From Klebsiella pneumoniae (GTDB lineage: Bacteria > Verrucomicrobiota > Verrucomicrobiia > Limisphaerales > SXTU01), in assembly GCA_943330855.2 (NCBI GenBank), contig CALQJI020000060.1, positions 1 to 32,223 on the forward strand: DNA of 32,223 nt. Reading direction: 5' to 3'. Every line of letters starts with the position of its first letter. Within the stretch, counting starts at the first letter, position 1. A model generated the notes under the pieces. It was not told where the DNA came from and made no database searches. It worked only from the letters and a program-made list of their open reading frames with translations. Below, piece by piece: positions 24,042-32,075 of this stretch. Position numbers and translations under genes: made by a program.

Positions 24042-25481
24042 ATGAGCGCCGCCGCTGAACATCCCGTCCCGTCTTCGGTGAAAATCGCGCCTCCGCCTGC
24101 TGAGCTGGAGCGCGAACCGCTGGTGCTGAACAACCGCAGCATCGGCTGGCTGTCCGACCACATCGCTGGCATCTGTGAAGGCCCGGCCCCGAAATGGTGG
24201 CTGCCCGCGCTCATCATGAGCTCGACCTTGATGGTGATGATGTTCGGCTGCATCGGCTACCTCATCTCCACGGGCGTCGGTGTCTGGGGTTTGAACCAGC
24301 CCGTCGAGTGGGCGTGGGACATCACGAACTTCGTCTTCTGGATCGGCATCGGTCACGCCGGCACGCTCATCTCGGCGATTCTCTTCCTGCTCCGGCAGAA
24401 GTGGCGCACCTCCGTCAACCGCGCGGCCGAGGCGATGACGCTCTTCGCTGTGGCGTGCGCCGGCATCTTCCCCGTGATTCACGTCGGGCGCATCTGGTAT
24501 GCCGTCTGGTGGTTGCCGCCCATCCCGAACAATTACGACATCTGGGTCAACTTCCGTTCCCCGCTGCTCTGGGACGTGTTCGCCGTCTCGACTTACGGCA
24601 CGGTCTCGCTGCTCTTCTGGTATACCGGCCTCATTCCCGACCTCGCCACGATGCGCGACCGCGCGACGAGCAAGGTGAAGAAGTTCCTCTATGGCTTCTT
24701 CGCGCTGGGCTGGACCGGGTCGAACCGCCACTGGAGCAACTACGAGAAGTGCTATCTTCTCCTCGCCGGTCTATCGACGCCGCTGGTGCTCTCCGTGCAC
24801 TCCATCGTCTCGTTTGACTTCGCCGTGTCGCAGGTGCCCGGCTGGCACACGACCATCTTCCCGCCCTACTTCGTCGCCGGAGCCGTGTTCTCCGGCTTCG
24901 GCATGGTGCTCACGCTCCTCATCCCGCTGCGCACGTTGTGCAAGCTCGAAGACATCGTGACCGTCCGGCACGTGTCGCTCATGTGCAAAGTCATCCTCGC
25001 GACCGGTTCCATCGTCGGCTACGCCTACGGCATGGAGTTCTTCATTGCGTGGTATGGCGGCAACCCCTACGAGCTGGCGGCCTTCAAGAACCGCGCCTTC
25101 GGCCCCTACTGGTGGAGCTACTGGTGGATGATTTCGTGCAACGTGATTTGCCCGCACCTCTTCTGGTTCAAGAAGCTACGCGAGAACATGGTCTTCGTGT
25201 TCATCGTGACCATCTTCGTGAACATCGGGATGTGGTTCGAGCGCTTCGTCATCATCGTGACCTCGCTGCACCGCGATTACCTGCCGTCGAGTTGGGGTTA
25301 CTTCCGGCCCACGTGGGTGGACGTCTGCACGTTCCTCGGAAGCTTCGGCCTGTTCTTCACCCTCTTCCTCCTGTTCATGCGCTACCTGCCGATGATTGCC
25401 ATCTCCGAAGTGAAGGGCGTCACCCCGCAGGCCGACCCGCACCACCCGCAGGGCGGTGCCAAGCACGGAGGCCATCACTAA
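24042..25481 (+). CDS. actC: ACIII subunit ActC, NrfD/PsrC-like quinol-oxidising membrane protein
   Basis: The 479-residue integral membrane protein has about ten hydrophobic helices. The cytoplasmic start (EREPLVLNNRSIGWLSDHIAG) leads into WALP-rich helices with GIGHAGTLISAILFLLRQKW (~103), the NrfD signature. HVGRIWYAVWWLPPIP, VHSIVSFDFAVSQVPGWHTT (~246) and ERFVIIVTSLHRDYLPSSWG (~396) are ActC hallmarks. In ACIII it forms the main quinol-binding site and a proposed proton path. It starts 2 nt after the actB stop, and its stop overlaps actD (TAATG). The C-terminal tail is His-rich (DPHHPQGGAKHGGHH). Confidence 0.95.
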   Translation: MSAAAEHPVPSSVKIAPPPAELEREPLVLNNRSIGWLSDHIAGICEGPAPKWWLPALIMSSTLMVMMFGCIGYLISTGVGVWGLNQPVEWAWDITNFVFWIGIGHAGTLISAILFLLRQKWRTSVNRAAEAMTLFAVACAGIFPVIHVGRIWYAVWWLPPIPNNYDIWVNFRSPLLWDVFAVSTYGTVSLLFWYTGLIPDLATMRDRATSKVKKFLYGFFALGWTGSNRHWSNYEKCYLLLAGLSTPLVLSVHSIVSFDFAVSQVPGWHTTIFPPYFVAGAVFSGFGMVLTLLIPLRTLCKLEDIVTVRHVSLMCKVILATGSIVGYAYGMEFFIAWYGGNPYELAAFKNRAFGPYWWSYWWMISCNVICPHLFWFKKLRENMVFVFIVTIFVNIGMWFERFVIIVTSLHRDYLPSSWGYFRPTWVDVCTFLGSFGLFFTLFLLFMRYLPMIAISEVKGVTPQADPHHPQGGAKHGGHH

Positions 25482-26011
25482 TGAACGCTTACGGTCTCAT
25501 GGCGGTCTTTGAAACCCCTGCCGACGCGATGCACGCGGCGGAGCAGGTGCGCGATGCCGGCTATTCCAAGTGGGATGTCCACACGCCGTATCCCGTTCAC
25601 GGAATGGACGCGGCGATGGGCCTCCGGAACTCCCCGGTCGGCTGGTTCACCTTCATCGGCGGAGCGACCGGCTACACCACCGGCATGCTCATGATTTGGT
25701 GGATGAACGCCTTCGACTACAAGATTGTCATCGGCGGCAAGCCCATGTTCAGCCCGTTCTACGCCTTCCCGGTGAGCTACGAGCTGACGATTCTCCTCGC
25801 GTCATTCGGCTCCCTCATCGGCATGTTCCTCCTGAACCGCCTCCCGCGACTGCACCACCCGCTGCTGAAGAACCGCAAGTTCTGCCAGGGCGCGTCGCAC
25901 GATAAATTCATCGTGGTCATCGAGACGGCGGACCCGAAGTTCAACGCCGATGAAACCCGCAAACTGCTCGCGATCGCTGGCAGCAAGCACATCGAATTGG
26001 TGGAGGACTGA
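25481..26011 (+). CDS. actD: ACIII subunit ActD (DUF3341)
   Basis: The 176-residue protein starts MNAYGLMAVFETPADAMHAA, the DUF3341 opening with a ferredoxin-like fold. KWDVHTPYPVHGMDAAMGL follows, then two transmembrane helices (WFTFIGGATGYTTGMLMIWW and SYELTILLASFGSLIGMFLL). A small cytoplasmic domain ends the protein (HDKFIVVIETADPKF...). ActD is a structural membrane subunit holding ActC and ActF near the Fe-S part. The open frame extends far upstream inside actC; the start at 25481 is fixed by the one-base TAATG overlap and family length. Confidence 0.94.
   Translation: MNAYGLMAVFETPADAMHAAEQVRDAGYSKWDVHTPYPVHGMDAAMGLRNSPVGWFTFIGGATGYTTGMLMIWWMNAFDYKIVIGGKPMFSPFYAFPVSYELTILLASFGSLIGMFLLNRLPRLHHPLLKNRKFCQGASHDKFIVVIETADPKFNADETRKLLAIAGSKHIELVED
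26002..26006 (+). promoter_or_regulatory. Shine-Dalgarno of actE
   Basis: GGAGG lies six nucleotides before ATG 26013 and inside the last codons of actD. It decides the actE start over the upstream in-frame ATG at 25950. It is one of the few clear Shine-Dalgarno sequences in this window, where most operon genes rely on ATGA overlaps. Confidence 0.7.
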
Positions 26012-26012
26012 C

Positions 26013-26666
26013 ATGCGCTACTTCTTCGCCGCACTTTTTGGGTTCCTGCTTTTGGCGCTGACCGGCTTCGGCATCGCCGGACGCCGGGGCACCGACTTCC
26101 GCAAGCCGCCGCTGGAAATCTTCGACGACATGGTTCGCCAGGCTAAGCTCCGGCCCCAAGTGCCGAACAGCTTCATGGCCGACGGCCGCAGCTCGCAGGC
26201 GCACATCGCGGGCACCGTAGCCCAGCGCATCGGTGACCAGGGCAACGAGACTTGGCAGGGCACCGCGTTCAACACCGGCCTTGTGCCCGGAACGACCAAC
26301 TTCGTCGCCACCGTTCCCGTGCCCGTGACCACCGCGCTTCTCGCCCGGGGTCGCGAACGCTACAACATCTCCTGCCTTCCCTGCCACAGCCCGACCGGTG
26401 ACGGCAATGGCATCACCAAGAAAATCGGCGCGATGGCCATCGTGGCCCCCTTGGTGGGTGAGGCGGGCAAGAACGCCATCCTCATCCCGGACGGTCAGGT
26501 GTTCCACATCATCGGTCAGGGCAAGGCTCCGAATATGCAGGGCTACGCCGCGAATATCGAAATCAATGACCGTTGGGCCATCGTCGCCTACGTCCGCGCC
26601 CTCCAACGCGCGCGCTTCGCGACGCTTGAGGAAGTCCCCGCCGCCGACCGCGCCACGCTGAAGTAA
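26013..26666 (+). CDS. actE: ACIII subunit ActE, monohaem cytochrome c
   Basis: The 217-residue protein starts MRYFFAALFGFLLLALTGFG, a signal or anchor helix. DFRKPPLEIFDDMVRQAKLRPQ and the TGLVPGTT segment are ActE-typical. The single haem motif CLPCH lies at ~124-128 and is followed by DGNGITKKIG. A likely axial Met lies in GKAPNMQGYA (~173), then INDRWAIVAYVRALQRA. ActE takes electrons from ActA and is the exit point toward oxidases or soluble cytochromes. Begins 1 nt after the actD stop. No lipobox Cys is seen at the expected place, so it is either anchored by the helix or cleaved. Confidence 0.93.
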   Translation: MRYFFAALFGFLLLALTGFGIAGRRGTDFRKPPLEIFDDMVRQAKLRPQVPNSFMADGRSSQAHIAGTVAQRIGDQGNETWQGTAFNTGLVPGTTNFVATVPVPVTTALLARGRERYNISCLPCHSPTGDGNGITKKIGAMAIVAPLVGEAGKNAILIPDGQVFHIIGQGKAPNMQGYAANIEINDRWAIVAYVRALQRARFATLEEVPAADRATLK

Positions 26667-26670
26667 CGCC

Positions 26671-27960
26671 ATGACCTCGCAAGCCATCAACATTCTGACC
26701 GGTCTGCGCCGGAGCGTCGTCGCCGTCCTCGTAGCACTCTTCGCCACCGCGCTGCTGGGCAATGGCGCCTTCGCCGCAGAGCACGCGAAGACCGAAACGA
26801 AGACCGAGCAAACCGCCGATGCACATCACGGCCACACTCACGGTCCGGCCGGGCATCCCACCCAACTCAAGCAGTTCGGATACGCTTACCTCACGGCCTA
26901 TATGTTCTGCTTGAGCCTGTGCTTGGGCGCGATGTTCATCGTCATCCTGAACCACCTCTTCGATGCGCAGTGGATGATTCCCATCCGCCGCTTCCTCGAA
27001 CACATCGCCTGCCTGCTGTTCCCGACGATGCTCATCCTGTGGATTCCCATCGGCGTGCTGGCAGAGCACATCTACCCGTGGATGACGATTGACCCGGACC
27101 ACGACCACGCTCTCCACACGAAGGTAATTCTGTTTAACAAGACCGCCTTCTACGTCGTCTCTGTCCTCCTGTTCGCGGTCTGGGGCTTCATCGCCCACGG
27201 CTTGCGCCGCGCCTCGCTGGCGCAGGACAAGGACGGGGCTGCCGTCCACACCCGCACCATGCGGAAGTATGCCGCCGGCGGTATCTTCCTCTTCGCCTTC
27301 AGCCTGACCGGCGCAGCCATCTACTGGATGAAGTCCCTCCAGCACCAGTTCTTCTCCACCATGTATGGCGTCGTGTATTTCGCCGGCAGTGTGTGGGTGA
27401 CGGCTATAACGACCTACTGGCTCCTCCTCTACTTCCGCAATCGCGGCGACCTGAAGGACGTGACTCGCGAAGTCACCTTCCACGATTGCGGCAAGCTCTT
27501 CTTCGCCTTCACCGTCTTCTACGCCTACATCCATTTCAGCCAATATTTCCTCATCTGGAACGCCGCAGTTCCGGAGGAAACCTTCTGGTATGTCCTACGT
27601 GAGAACGGCACTTGGAAATGGGTCGGCCAGCTCACCATCTTCGGCCATTTCTGGTTCCCGTTCCTGTTCCTGCTCCCCATCCATCGCAAGCTGAACTTCC
27701 AAGTCATGAGCATGATGGCTGGCTGGGCGTGGCTCTGCCACTACATGGACCTCCAATACAACATCGGCCCCGTGCTCTACCCCGATGGCCTGCACATCGG
27801 CATCTATGACGTGCTTTCGCTCGGCGGGATTTTGAGCGTGCTCATCTTCATGTTCAGCCGCGCCTTCAACGCCCACCCGCCCTACCCGCAGCGCGACCCG
27901 CGCATGGCCGAGGCGATGGGCGTATATATCGCCCCCGCTTCCAGTAAGGCTGCCCACTAA
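26671..27960 (+). CDS. actF: ACIII subunit ActF, second NrfD-like membrane subunit
   Basis: The 429-residue protein has about ten transmembrane helices. The N-terminus carries an extra signal-like helix (SVVAVLVALFATALLGNGAF) and a His-rich segment (DAHHGHTHGPAGHPTQLKQF) before the first core helix (AYLTAYMFCLSLCLGAMFIV). The core motifs LNHLFDAQWMIPIRRFLEHI, YAYIHFSQYFLIWNAAVPEE and WAWLCHYMDL are ActF-typical. ActF is homologous to ActC but usually lacks the quinol site; it forms the second half of the membrane scaffold. The His-rich stretch could bind metal ions; the studied ActF proteins have no such role known to me. Confidence 0.94.
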   Translation: MTSQAINILTGLRRSVVAVLVALFATALLGNGAFAAEHAKTETKTEQTADAHHGHTHGPAGHPTQLKQFGYAYLTAYMFCLSLCLGAMFIVILNHLFDAQWMIPIRRFLEHIACLLFPTMLILWIPIGVLAEHIYPWMTIDPDHDHALHTKVILFNKTAFYVVSVLLFAVWGFIAHGLRRASLAQDKDGAAVHTRTMRKYAAGGIFLFAFSLTGAAIYWMKSLQHQFFSTMYGVVYFAGSVWVTAITTYWLLLYFRNRGDLKDVTREVTFHDCGKLFFAFTVFYAYIHFSQYFLIWNAAVPEETFWYVLRENGTWKWVGQLTIFGHFWFPFLFLLPIHRKLNFQVMSMMAGWAWLCHYMDLQYNIGPVLYPDGLHIGIYDVLSLGGILSVLIFMFSRAFNAHPPYPQRDPRMAEAMGVYIAPASSKAAH

Positions 27961-27972
27961 CCTGCCCGCACC

Positions 27973-28353
27973 ATGAGCGCCCACGAATCCAAAGACGCCT
28001 GCTGTAGCTCAGCCTACCGCACGAAAGCCGCCTACTTCTTCGGCGCCCTCGTCGTCATTTTGCTCGGCCTCGGCCTCAACTCGATGCTGAAGCACTACAC
28101 CGCCACCGGAGCGCAGACCGCCCGCGAAGCCCGCTCGCTCGAACGCTCCAAGGCGCAGGCCGAACTCCGCCAGCTCACCGCGCAGGAGTTAACTTCCTCC
28201 GCCGTGCTCGACCGGAGCAAGGGCATCCATCGCATCCCCGTCACGGCGGCGATGGAAATCACGCTGAAGGAATATCAGGCGGACGCCGCTGCCGGACGCT
28301 CGAACTTCGTGTCCCGTGTCGAGAACTGGGCCAAGCCGCCGGTTCTCGAGTGA
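27973..28353 (+). CDS. Small single-helix membrane protein in the ACIII operon
   Basis: The 126-residue protein is of no family I can name. It has a short cytoplasmic start with a Cys pair (MSAHESKDACCSSAYRTK), one transmembrane helix (AAYFFGALVVILLGLGLNSML, ~19-39), a charged helical region (REARSLERSKAQAELRQLTA) and a C-terminal block GIHRIPVTAAMEITLKEYQA. The I-P-V-x-x-A-M motif resembles a phrase seen in small proteins near cytochrome oxidase operons (recalled, uncertain). It lies 12 nt after actF and 44 nt before the CcoN-like gene. It is probably an accessory subunit or assembly factor at the junction of the two modules. Confidence 0.8.
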   Translation: MSAHESKDACCSSAYRTKAAYFFGALVVILLGLGLNSMLKHYTATGAQTAREARSLERSKAQAELRQLTAQELTSSAVLDRSKGIHRIPVTAAMEITLKEYQADAAAGRSNFVSRVENWAKPPVLE

Positions 28354-28363
28354 GAAGCGAGGG

Positions 28364-28379
28364 TTAAGATTAATCTTAA
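28364..28379. promoter_or_regulatory. Perfect 16-bp AT palindrome
   Basis: TTAAGATTAATCTTAA is a perfect palindrome in the 44-bp gap between the small membrane protein and the CcoN-like gene. It is AT-only apart from one G and one C, in GC-rich surroundings, with no T-run after it. It may be an operator for an internal promoter or a processing hairpin. It does not match the FNR consensus. Confidence 0.5.
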
Positions 28380-28397
28380 TCTCCCCCCGCCGCCGCA

Positions 28398-29813
28398 ATG
28401 ACCACCACTCAACCCAGCAACTCACCCGCCTGCGCCACTGCGCCCTCCGCCGCGCAGGTGGAGGCCTCCTGTCGCCTGCCGGTGTTGTTCCTCGCCTTTA
28501 GCGGCTTGGCTTGGCTCCTCTTCGGTGCCGCACTCGCGCTGCTCGCCAGCATCCAGCTTTACAACCCGAGCTTCATGGAGGGCTGCGCGTGGGTCACCTA
28601 TGGACGCCTTCGCCCCGCCGCCGTCAACGCGCTGACTTACGGCTTCGCGCTCCAGACTTCCTTCGCCCTTGCGCTCTGGCTCATCGCGCGACTCGGTCGC
28701 GTGGAACTCGTTGCCCCGCTGGGCATCGCCATCGCCGGCAAATTCTGGAACATCGCCGTGACCGTCGGCGTGTGCGGCATTCTCGCGGGCGACGCCACGG
28801 GTTTCGACCTGCTGGAGTTCCCGGCCTACGCCGCCCTCCCGCTCTTCGCCAGCTATTCGTTCATAGCCGCGTGGGCGCTGGTCACTCTGCATCGCCGCAC
28901 CGAGCGCGAACTCTACGTCTCGCTCTGGTTCGTGCTCGCGGCGCTGCTGTGGTTCCCATGGATACTCACCACGGCGCAGTCGCTGCTGCTCTGCTGGCAA
29001 GTCCCGGGCGTCATGCAGGCAATCGTCGCCGGGTGGTTCGGCAACAATCTCCTGCAAATCGTCCTGACCGGCTCCGCCCTCGCCGTGCTGTTCTACTTTG
29101 TGCCCAAGGCTGTGAACCGTCCGCTTGCCAATCCCGGCCTCGCGCGCATCGGCTTCTGGCTGCTGCTGCTCATCGGCGGCTGGTGCGGCCTCTCGCAACT
29201 TGCGGCGGTGCCCGCGTGGATTCCCGCCGTCAGCGGCGCGGCCAACGCACTGGTCATCGTGCCCGTGCTAGCACTCCTCGTCTCGCTTGGGCAGACGGCG
29301 CACGGGAAAATCGGCGAGACGTGGAAGAGCAGCACCACCTTCCGCTTCCTCCTCATCGCAGCGTTGCTGTTGCTCGGAGTGACGCTCCGCACCGCGCTAT
29401 TCAGCGGGCACTGGACGCAGTTCACCTTCTTTGCTGCCGCTCGCACGGACATCGTGCTGCTCGGGGTCTTCGGCCTCGCGGCGCTCGGTGCGTTGCACTT
29501 CATCGTCCCGCGCCTCACGACCGGTGAGGATGAACTTCCCTCCGAGGGCCTCGCGGACCTGACCTTCTGGGCTGCCCTGCTCGGTGTGCTCGCGGTCGGA
29601 ATGGGCTTGAGCTTCGCCGGCCTCAAGCAGGCTGCGGTGGGCGCAAGCGTGAACGACAAGTTCCTCGAATTTGCCGTCACCGGAAGCGCCAGCCACCTCA
29701 AGCTCGTCACCGTTGGCTACGGCGCGCTGGCCGTCGCAGCGCTGGCCTTCCTCGCGAACTTCGCGCTGGCCGCGCGTCGCTGCTGCCTCGCCTGCTGTGG
29801 AGGTGCCCGATGA
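28398..29813 (+). CDS. CcoN-like (cbb3 subunit I) protein lacking all haem/Cu ligands
   Basis: The 471-residue protein has about 12 hydrophobic segments and aligns along its length with cbb3 oxidase subunit I: YGRLRPAAVNALTYGF (68-83), DLLEFP (137), RTERELYVSLWF (167), GWFGNNLLQIVLTG (212-225), YFVPKAVNRP (233-242), HWTQFTFF (338) and LGALHFIVPRL (363). The ligands are gone. The low-spin haem His (RPxHTNA) is Ala75, the CuB His of WYGHNAVGF is Asn216, the HH pair and the crosslinking Tyr lie within GGWCGLSQLAAVPAW (260-274) with no His or Tyr, and the helix X HVH is replaced by A-A-R-T-D. It cannot bind the normal cofactors. The C-terminus is Cys-rich (RCCLACCGG). A scaffold or quinol-binding role is inference. 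ATGA overlap with the CcoO-like gene. Confidence 0.88.
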   Translation: MTTTQPSNSPACATAPSAAQVEASCRLPVLFLAFSGLAWLLFGAALALLASIQLYNPSFMEGCAWVTYGRLRPAAVNALTYGFALQTSFALALWLIARLGRVELVAPLGIAIAGKFWNIAVTVGVCGILAGDATGFDLLEFPAYAALPLFASYSFIAAWALVTLHRRTERELYVSLWFVLAALLWFPWILTTAQSLLLCWQVPGVMQAIVAGWFGNNLLQIVLTGSALAVLFYFVPKAVNRPLANPGLARIGFWLLLLIGGWCGLSQLAAVPAWIPAVSGAANALVIVPVLALLVSLGQTAHGKIGETWKSSTTFRFLLIAALLLLGVTLRTALFSGHWTQFTFFAAARTDIVLLGVFGLAALGALHFIVPRLTTGEDELPSEGLADLTFWAALLGVLAVGMGLSFAGLKQAAVGASVNDKFLEFAVTGSASHLKLVTVGYGALAVAALAFLANFALAARRCCLACCGGAR

Positions 29814-30925
29814 AATACGGACCCATCATTGGTGCGGGCGCGCTCTTCAGTCTCGCCTGCTCGTGGGCGGCGCTGGTCATGGCCCCGCAGCTTCAGCTCG
29901 GCGCGCTGGCCCCCGCGCCCATCCCGAACACCTCGGACGTTCATCCCGCCGCTTGGCCCGGCCTCGCAGCGCAGGGCGCGGATGTCTATCGCTCGCTCGG
30001 TTGCGCCCAGTGCCACACCCGGCAGGTGCGACAAGATGAGCTGCTGTTTGGTGCGCGGCTCAACGGCCTTGGCCCCAAGGCCATCAACCTTGAAGTGGCT
30101 GGCAGCGGGAAGACCAACCTGGTCAACCTCAACCTGCTCATCGCTCTCGCCAAGGCCCGTCCTGACCTCGGCATCAAGCCCGTCGCGATGCCCCCGTCGC
30201 TCGCGACCGACACGAATATCGTCGCTGCATTCGGCCGATTCGCCACGAGCCTCGCGCTCCTCAAGCACGCTGACGATAAGGCCGGCATCGTCCGTCCGGC
30301 TTCCGGTCGCACCGTCAACGATGTGGTTGCCAAGCTTCCAGCGGAAATCCTAGTCAAAGTCGATTCCGATGCGGCGGAACGTGTCGTCAAGTTGCTGAGT
30401 GACGCCGCTGCAAAGGCCGAACTGGTCATCTACAATCTTGGTTCCGATGTGGAACGCGGCTGGGGCGCGCGCCGAAGTGTGGCCCGAGATTTCCTGAACG
30501 ACTCACCCGTGTTGCTTGGCAGCGTGCGTGTCGGACCGGACCTGGCCAGCATCGGCACCCGCGCGCCGGAGAAATTCGCAGCGCCGTGGAAGTTCGCTAC
30601 GACCAACACAGCGTCAGAGTTTGAGAAGCACCTGCTCGTTCACCTCTACAACCCGCGCCTGCTCGCCCCGGCCTCCACCTGCCCGTCGGCCAGCTACCTT
30701 TTCGAGAAGCAAAAGCCGGAAGTTCGCCACGCTGGCGAGTCGCTGATTGTGTCGAAGGGATTGCCGCCCGTTTTCCCCAAACACAACGCGCACGCGCTCG
30801 TTGCTTACTTGCTGACCCAGCGCACCGATGTGGGCCTACCTGAGGCACCGGTGCCCTCGTTGGTGAAAACCGCCGTGGCCCCGCCCGCCCCGCCCCTCGG
30901 CACGACAGCTCCCGCGAAGCCATGA
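29810..30925 (+). CDS. CcoO-like membrane-anchored cytochrome c with insertion
   Basis: The 371-residue protein has an N-terminal anchor (GAGALFSLACSWAALVMAPQ), then GADVYRSLGCAQCHTRQVRQ with the haem motif C65-A-Q-C68-H69. Downstream, ERGWGARRSVARDFL (215-229), VGPDLASIG (241-249), HLYNPRLLAPAST (278-290) and SYLFEKQK (295-302) match CcoO/FixO. Between them is a ~135-residue helical insertion (~76-212). The axial Met of CcoO (ESNMPAYPWLF) is Cys291 in ASTCPSASYLF. The only Met after the haem motif is M127 in the insertion (VAMPPSLA), so ligation must be His/Cys, His/Met127 or altered. The tail is Pro-rich. It probably receives electrons from ActE. Coupled by ATGA to both neighbours. Confidence 0.86.
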   Translation: MKYGPIIGAGALFSLACSWAALVMAPQLQLGALAPAPIPNTSDVHPAAWPGLAAQGADVYRSLGCAQCHTRQVRQDELLFGARLNGLGPKAINLEVAGSGKTNLVNLNLLIALAKARPDLGIKPVAMPPSLATDTNIVAAFGRFATSLALLKHADDKAGIVRPASGRTVNDVVAKLPAEILVKVDSDAAERVVKLLSDAAAKAELVIYNLGSDVERGWGARRSVARDFLNDSPVLLGSVRVGPDLASIGTRAPEKFAAPWKFATTNTASEFEKHLLVHLYNPRLLAPASTCPSASYLFEKQKPEVRHAGESLIVSKGLPPVFPKHNAHALVAYLLTQRTDVGLPEAPVPSLVKTAVAPPAPPLGTTAPAKP

Positions 30926-31542
30926 GCAAGAACAAGAAGCAGCCCGCACCCGTGAGTGGTGAGACCGAGCCGACGATTGCTGCCGGTGGCGGAAGCGCGT
31001 GGCCCTTCGTGCTGCTCGGCGTCCTGCTTTTCGGCTGCTTCCTTCATGTGGAAAACACCGGCGGCGCTTTCCGAGCGGATGTGTTCCAGGCCGGGATGAA
31101 AACCCCGCCGCCGGCCGCAAACGAGCCGGAAGAAGTGATGTTATTCAAGCGCGGCGCGGTGGTCTACTCCGCCTACTGCGCGGCCTGCCATCAGCCCAAC
31201 GGCTCCGGCTCCGATGCCTTGAACTTTCCGCCACTGGCCGGTTCTGAGTGGGTTCAGGACAAGAAGCCTGACAACCTGATACGCATCATCCTCGATGCCG
31301 TCGAAGGCCCCATCAAAGTGAGGGGCAAGGTCTATGACAATCCAGGCATGGTGGCGTTCCGCAGCAACGAGGCTATGACGGACGCGGACATCGCCGCGAT
31401 CGTCACCTTCGTCCGGGGCAATGCGGCGTGGGGCAACAATGCCGGCTTCGCCACCCCTGAACAGGTGAAGGCTATTCGCGACGCAACTGCCAAGCGGGGC
31501 GGCCTCAAGTGGCGGGTGGAGACGTTGCAGGCGATTGAGTAA
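30922..31542 (+). CDS. Membrane-anchored monohaem cytochrome c (class I)
   Basis: The 206-residue protein has a cytoplasmic basic start (MSKNKKQPAP), one transmembrane helix (AWPFVLLGVLLFGCFLHV, ~26-43) and a class I cytochrome c domain: VVYSAYCAACHQPNGSGSDA (CxxCH at 86-90), FPPLAGSEWV (~103), KVYDNPGMVAF with the likely axial Met (~139) and MTDADIAAIVTFVRGNAAWG (~152). This resembles the haem domains that end oxidase or reductase operons and take electrons to the next partner. It is the last gene of the operon, coupled by ATGA. The operon ends without an obvious terminator; a convergent truncated response regulator follows 24 nt later. Confidence 0.9.
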   Translation: MSKNKKQPAPVSGETEPTIAAGGGSAWPFVLLGVLLFGCFLHVENTGGAFRADVFQAGMKTPPPAANEPEEVMLFKRGAVVYSAYCAACHQPNGSGSDALNFPPLAGSEWVQDKKPDNLIRIILDAVEGPIKVRGKVYDNPGMVAFRSNEAMTDADIAAIVTFVRGNAAWGNNAGFATPEQVKAIRDATAKRGGLKWRVETLQAIE

Positions 31543-31565
31543 GGGAGGCTGGTAAGGCCGCCCCA

Positions 31566-32075
31566 TCAGTCTGCCGCGGCGAGCGCGATCCGAGTTTCAC
31601 AGTCTGGGCAACAGCGAGGTTGGATTTCCCTGTTCAGGGCGGGCTCTAGGAGAGTCTCAATCGGTTGCCACTGTTCTTCGTCGTTGCAGTAGCTCTTGCA
31701 GCCCGGGCACACCCGTAGGGCGCCGCGCAGGTCGCCGATTTCCCGATGCAGCCCGAGGATGCGTTCCGCCACGCGCAGACGCACCTTGAGTTGTTCGCGG
31801 TCGAGCGGCTTGTTCAGAAAGTCATCCGCGCCCGCGTCCATCGCCTCCAGATAGCGCGTCTTGCCGTTCACCACTGTCAGGAAGACGACATACACGTAGT
31901 GCCGGCACTTCACCTCGCGGATACGGCGGCAGAGAGCAGGGCCGTCCATCTCCGGCATCATCCAGTCGGTGATGACGACTTCGGCGGGGGATTTCTGAAA
32001 TGCATCGAAGGCAACGCGGCCATCGGAGGCTTCCGCGACCTCGTGGCCGAGCGCGGCGAGGGAATGGCGGAGCAG
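31566..32075 (-). pseudogene. Response regulator truncated by an IS21-like insertion
   Basis: Minus-strand translation from the IS junction gives LLRHSLAALGHEVAEASDGR, FDAFQKSPAEVVITDWMMPE (with the phosphoacceptor Asp), LTVVNG, GADDFLNKPLDREQ (Lys), a helical linker and a Cys module, VCPGCKSYC and RCCPDCETR. Compared with the regulator at 5737-6327, about the first 14 residues are missing, including beta-1 and the acidic pair that holds Mg(II). Upstream in frame are IS sequence and a stop. An internal ATG at 31961 (MMPEMDG) would give only 131 residues without a working receiver. Loss of function is therefore likely. Confidence 0.85.

Noticed and set aside
28398..29813. CcoN-like gene as a functional cbb3 oxidase
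   Set aside because: All His ligands are absent, so oxygen reduction at a haem-copper centre is not possible.
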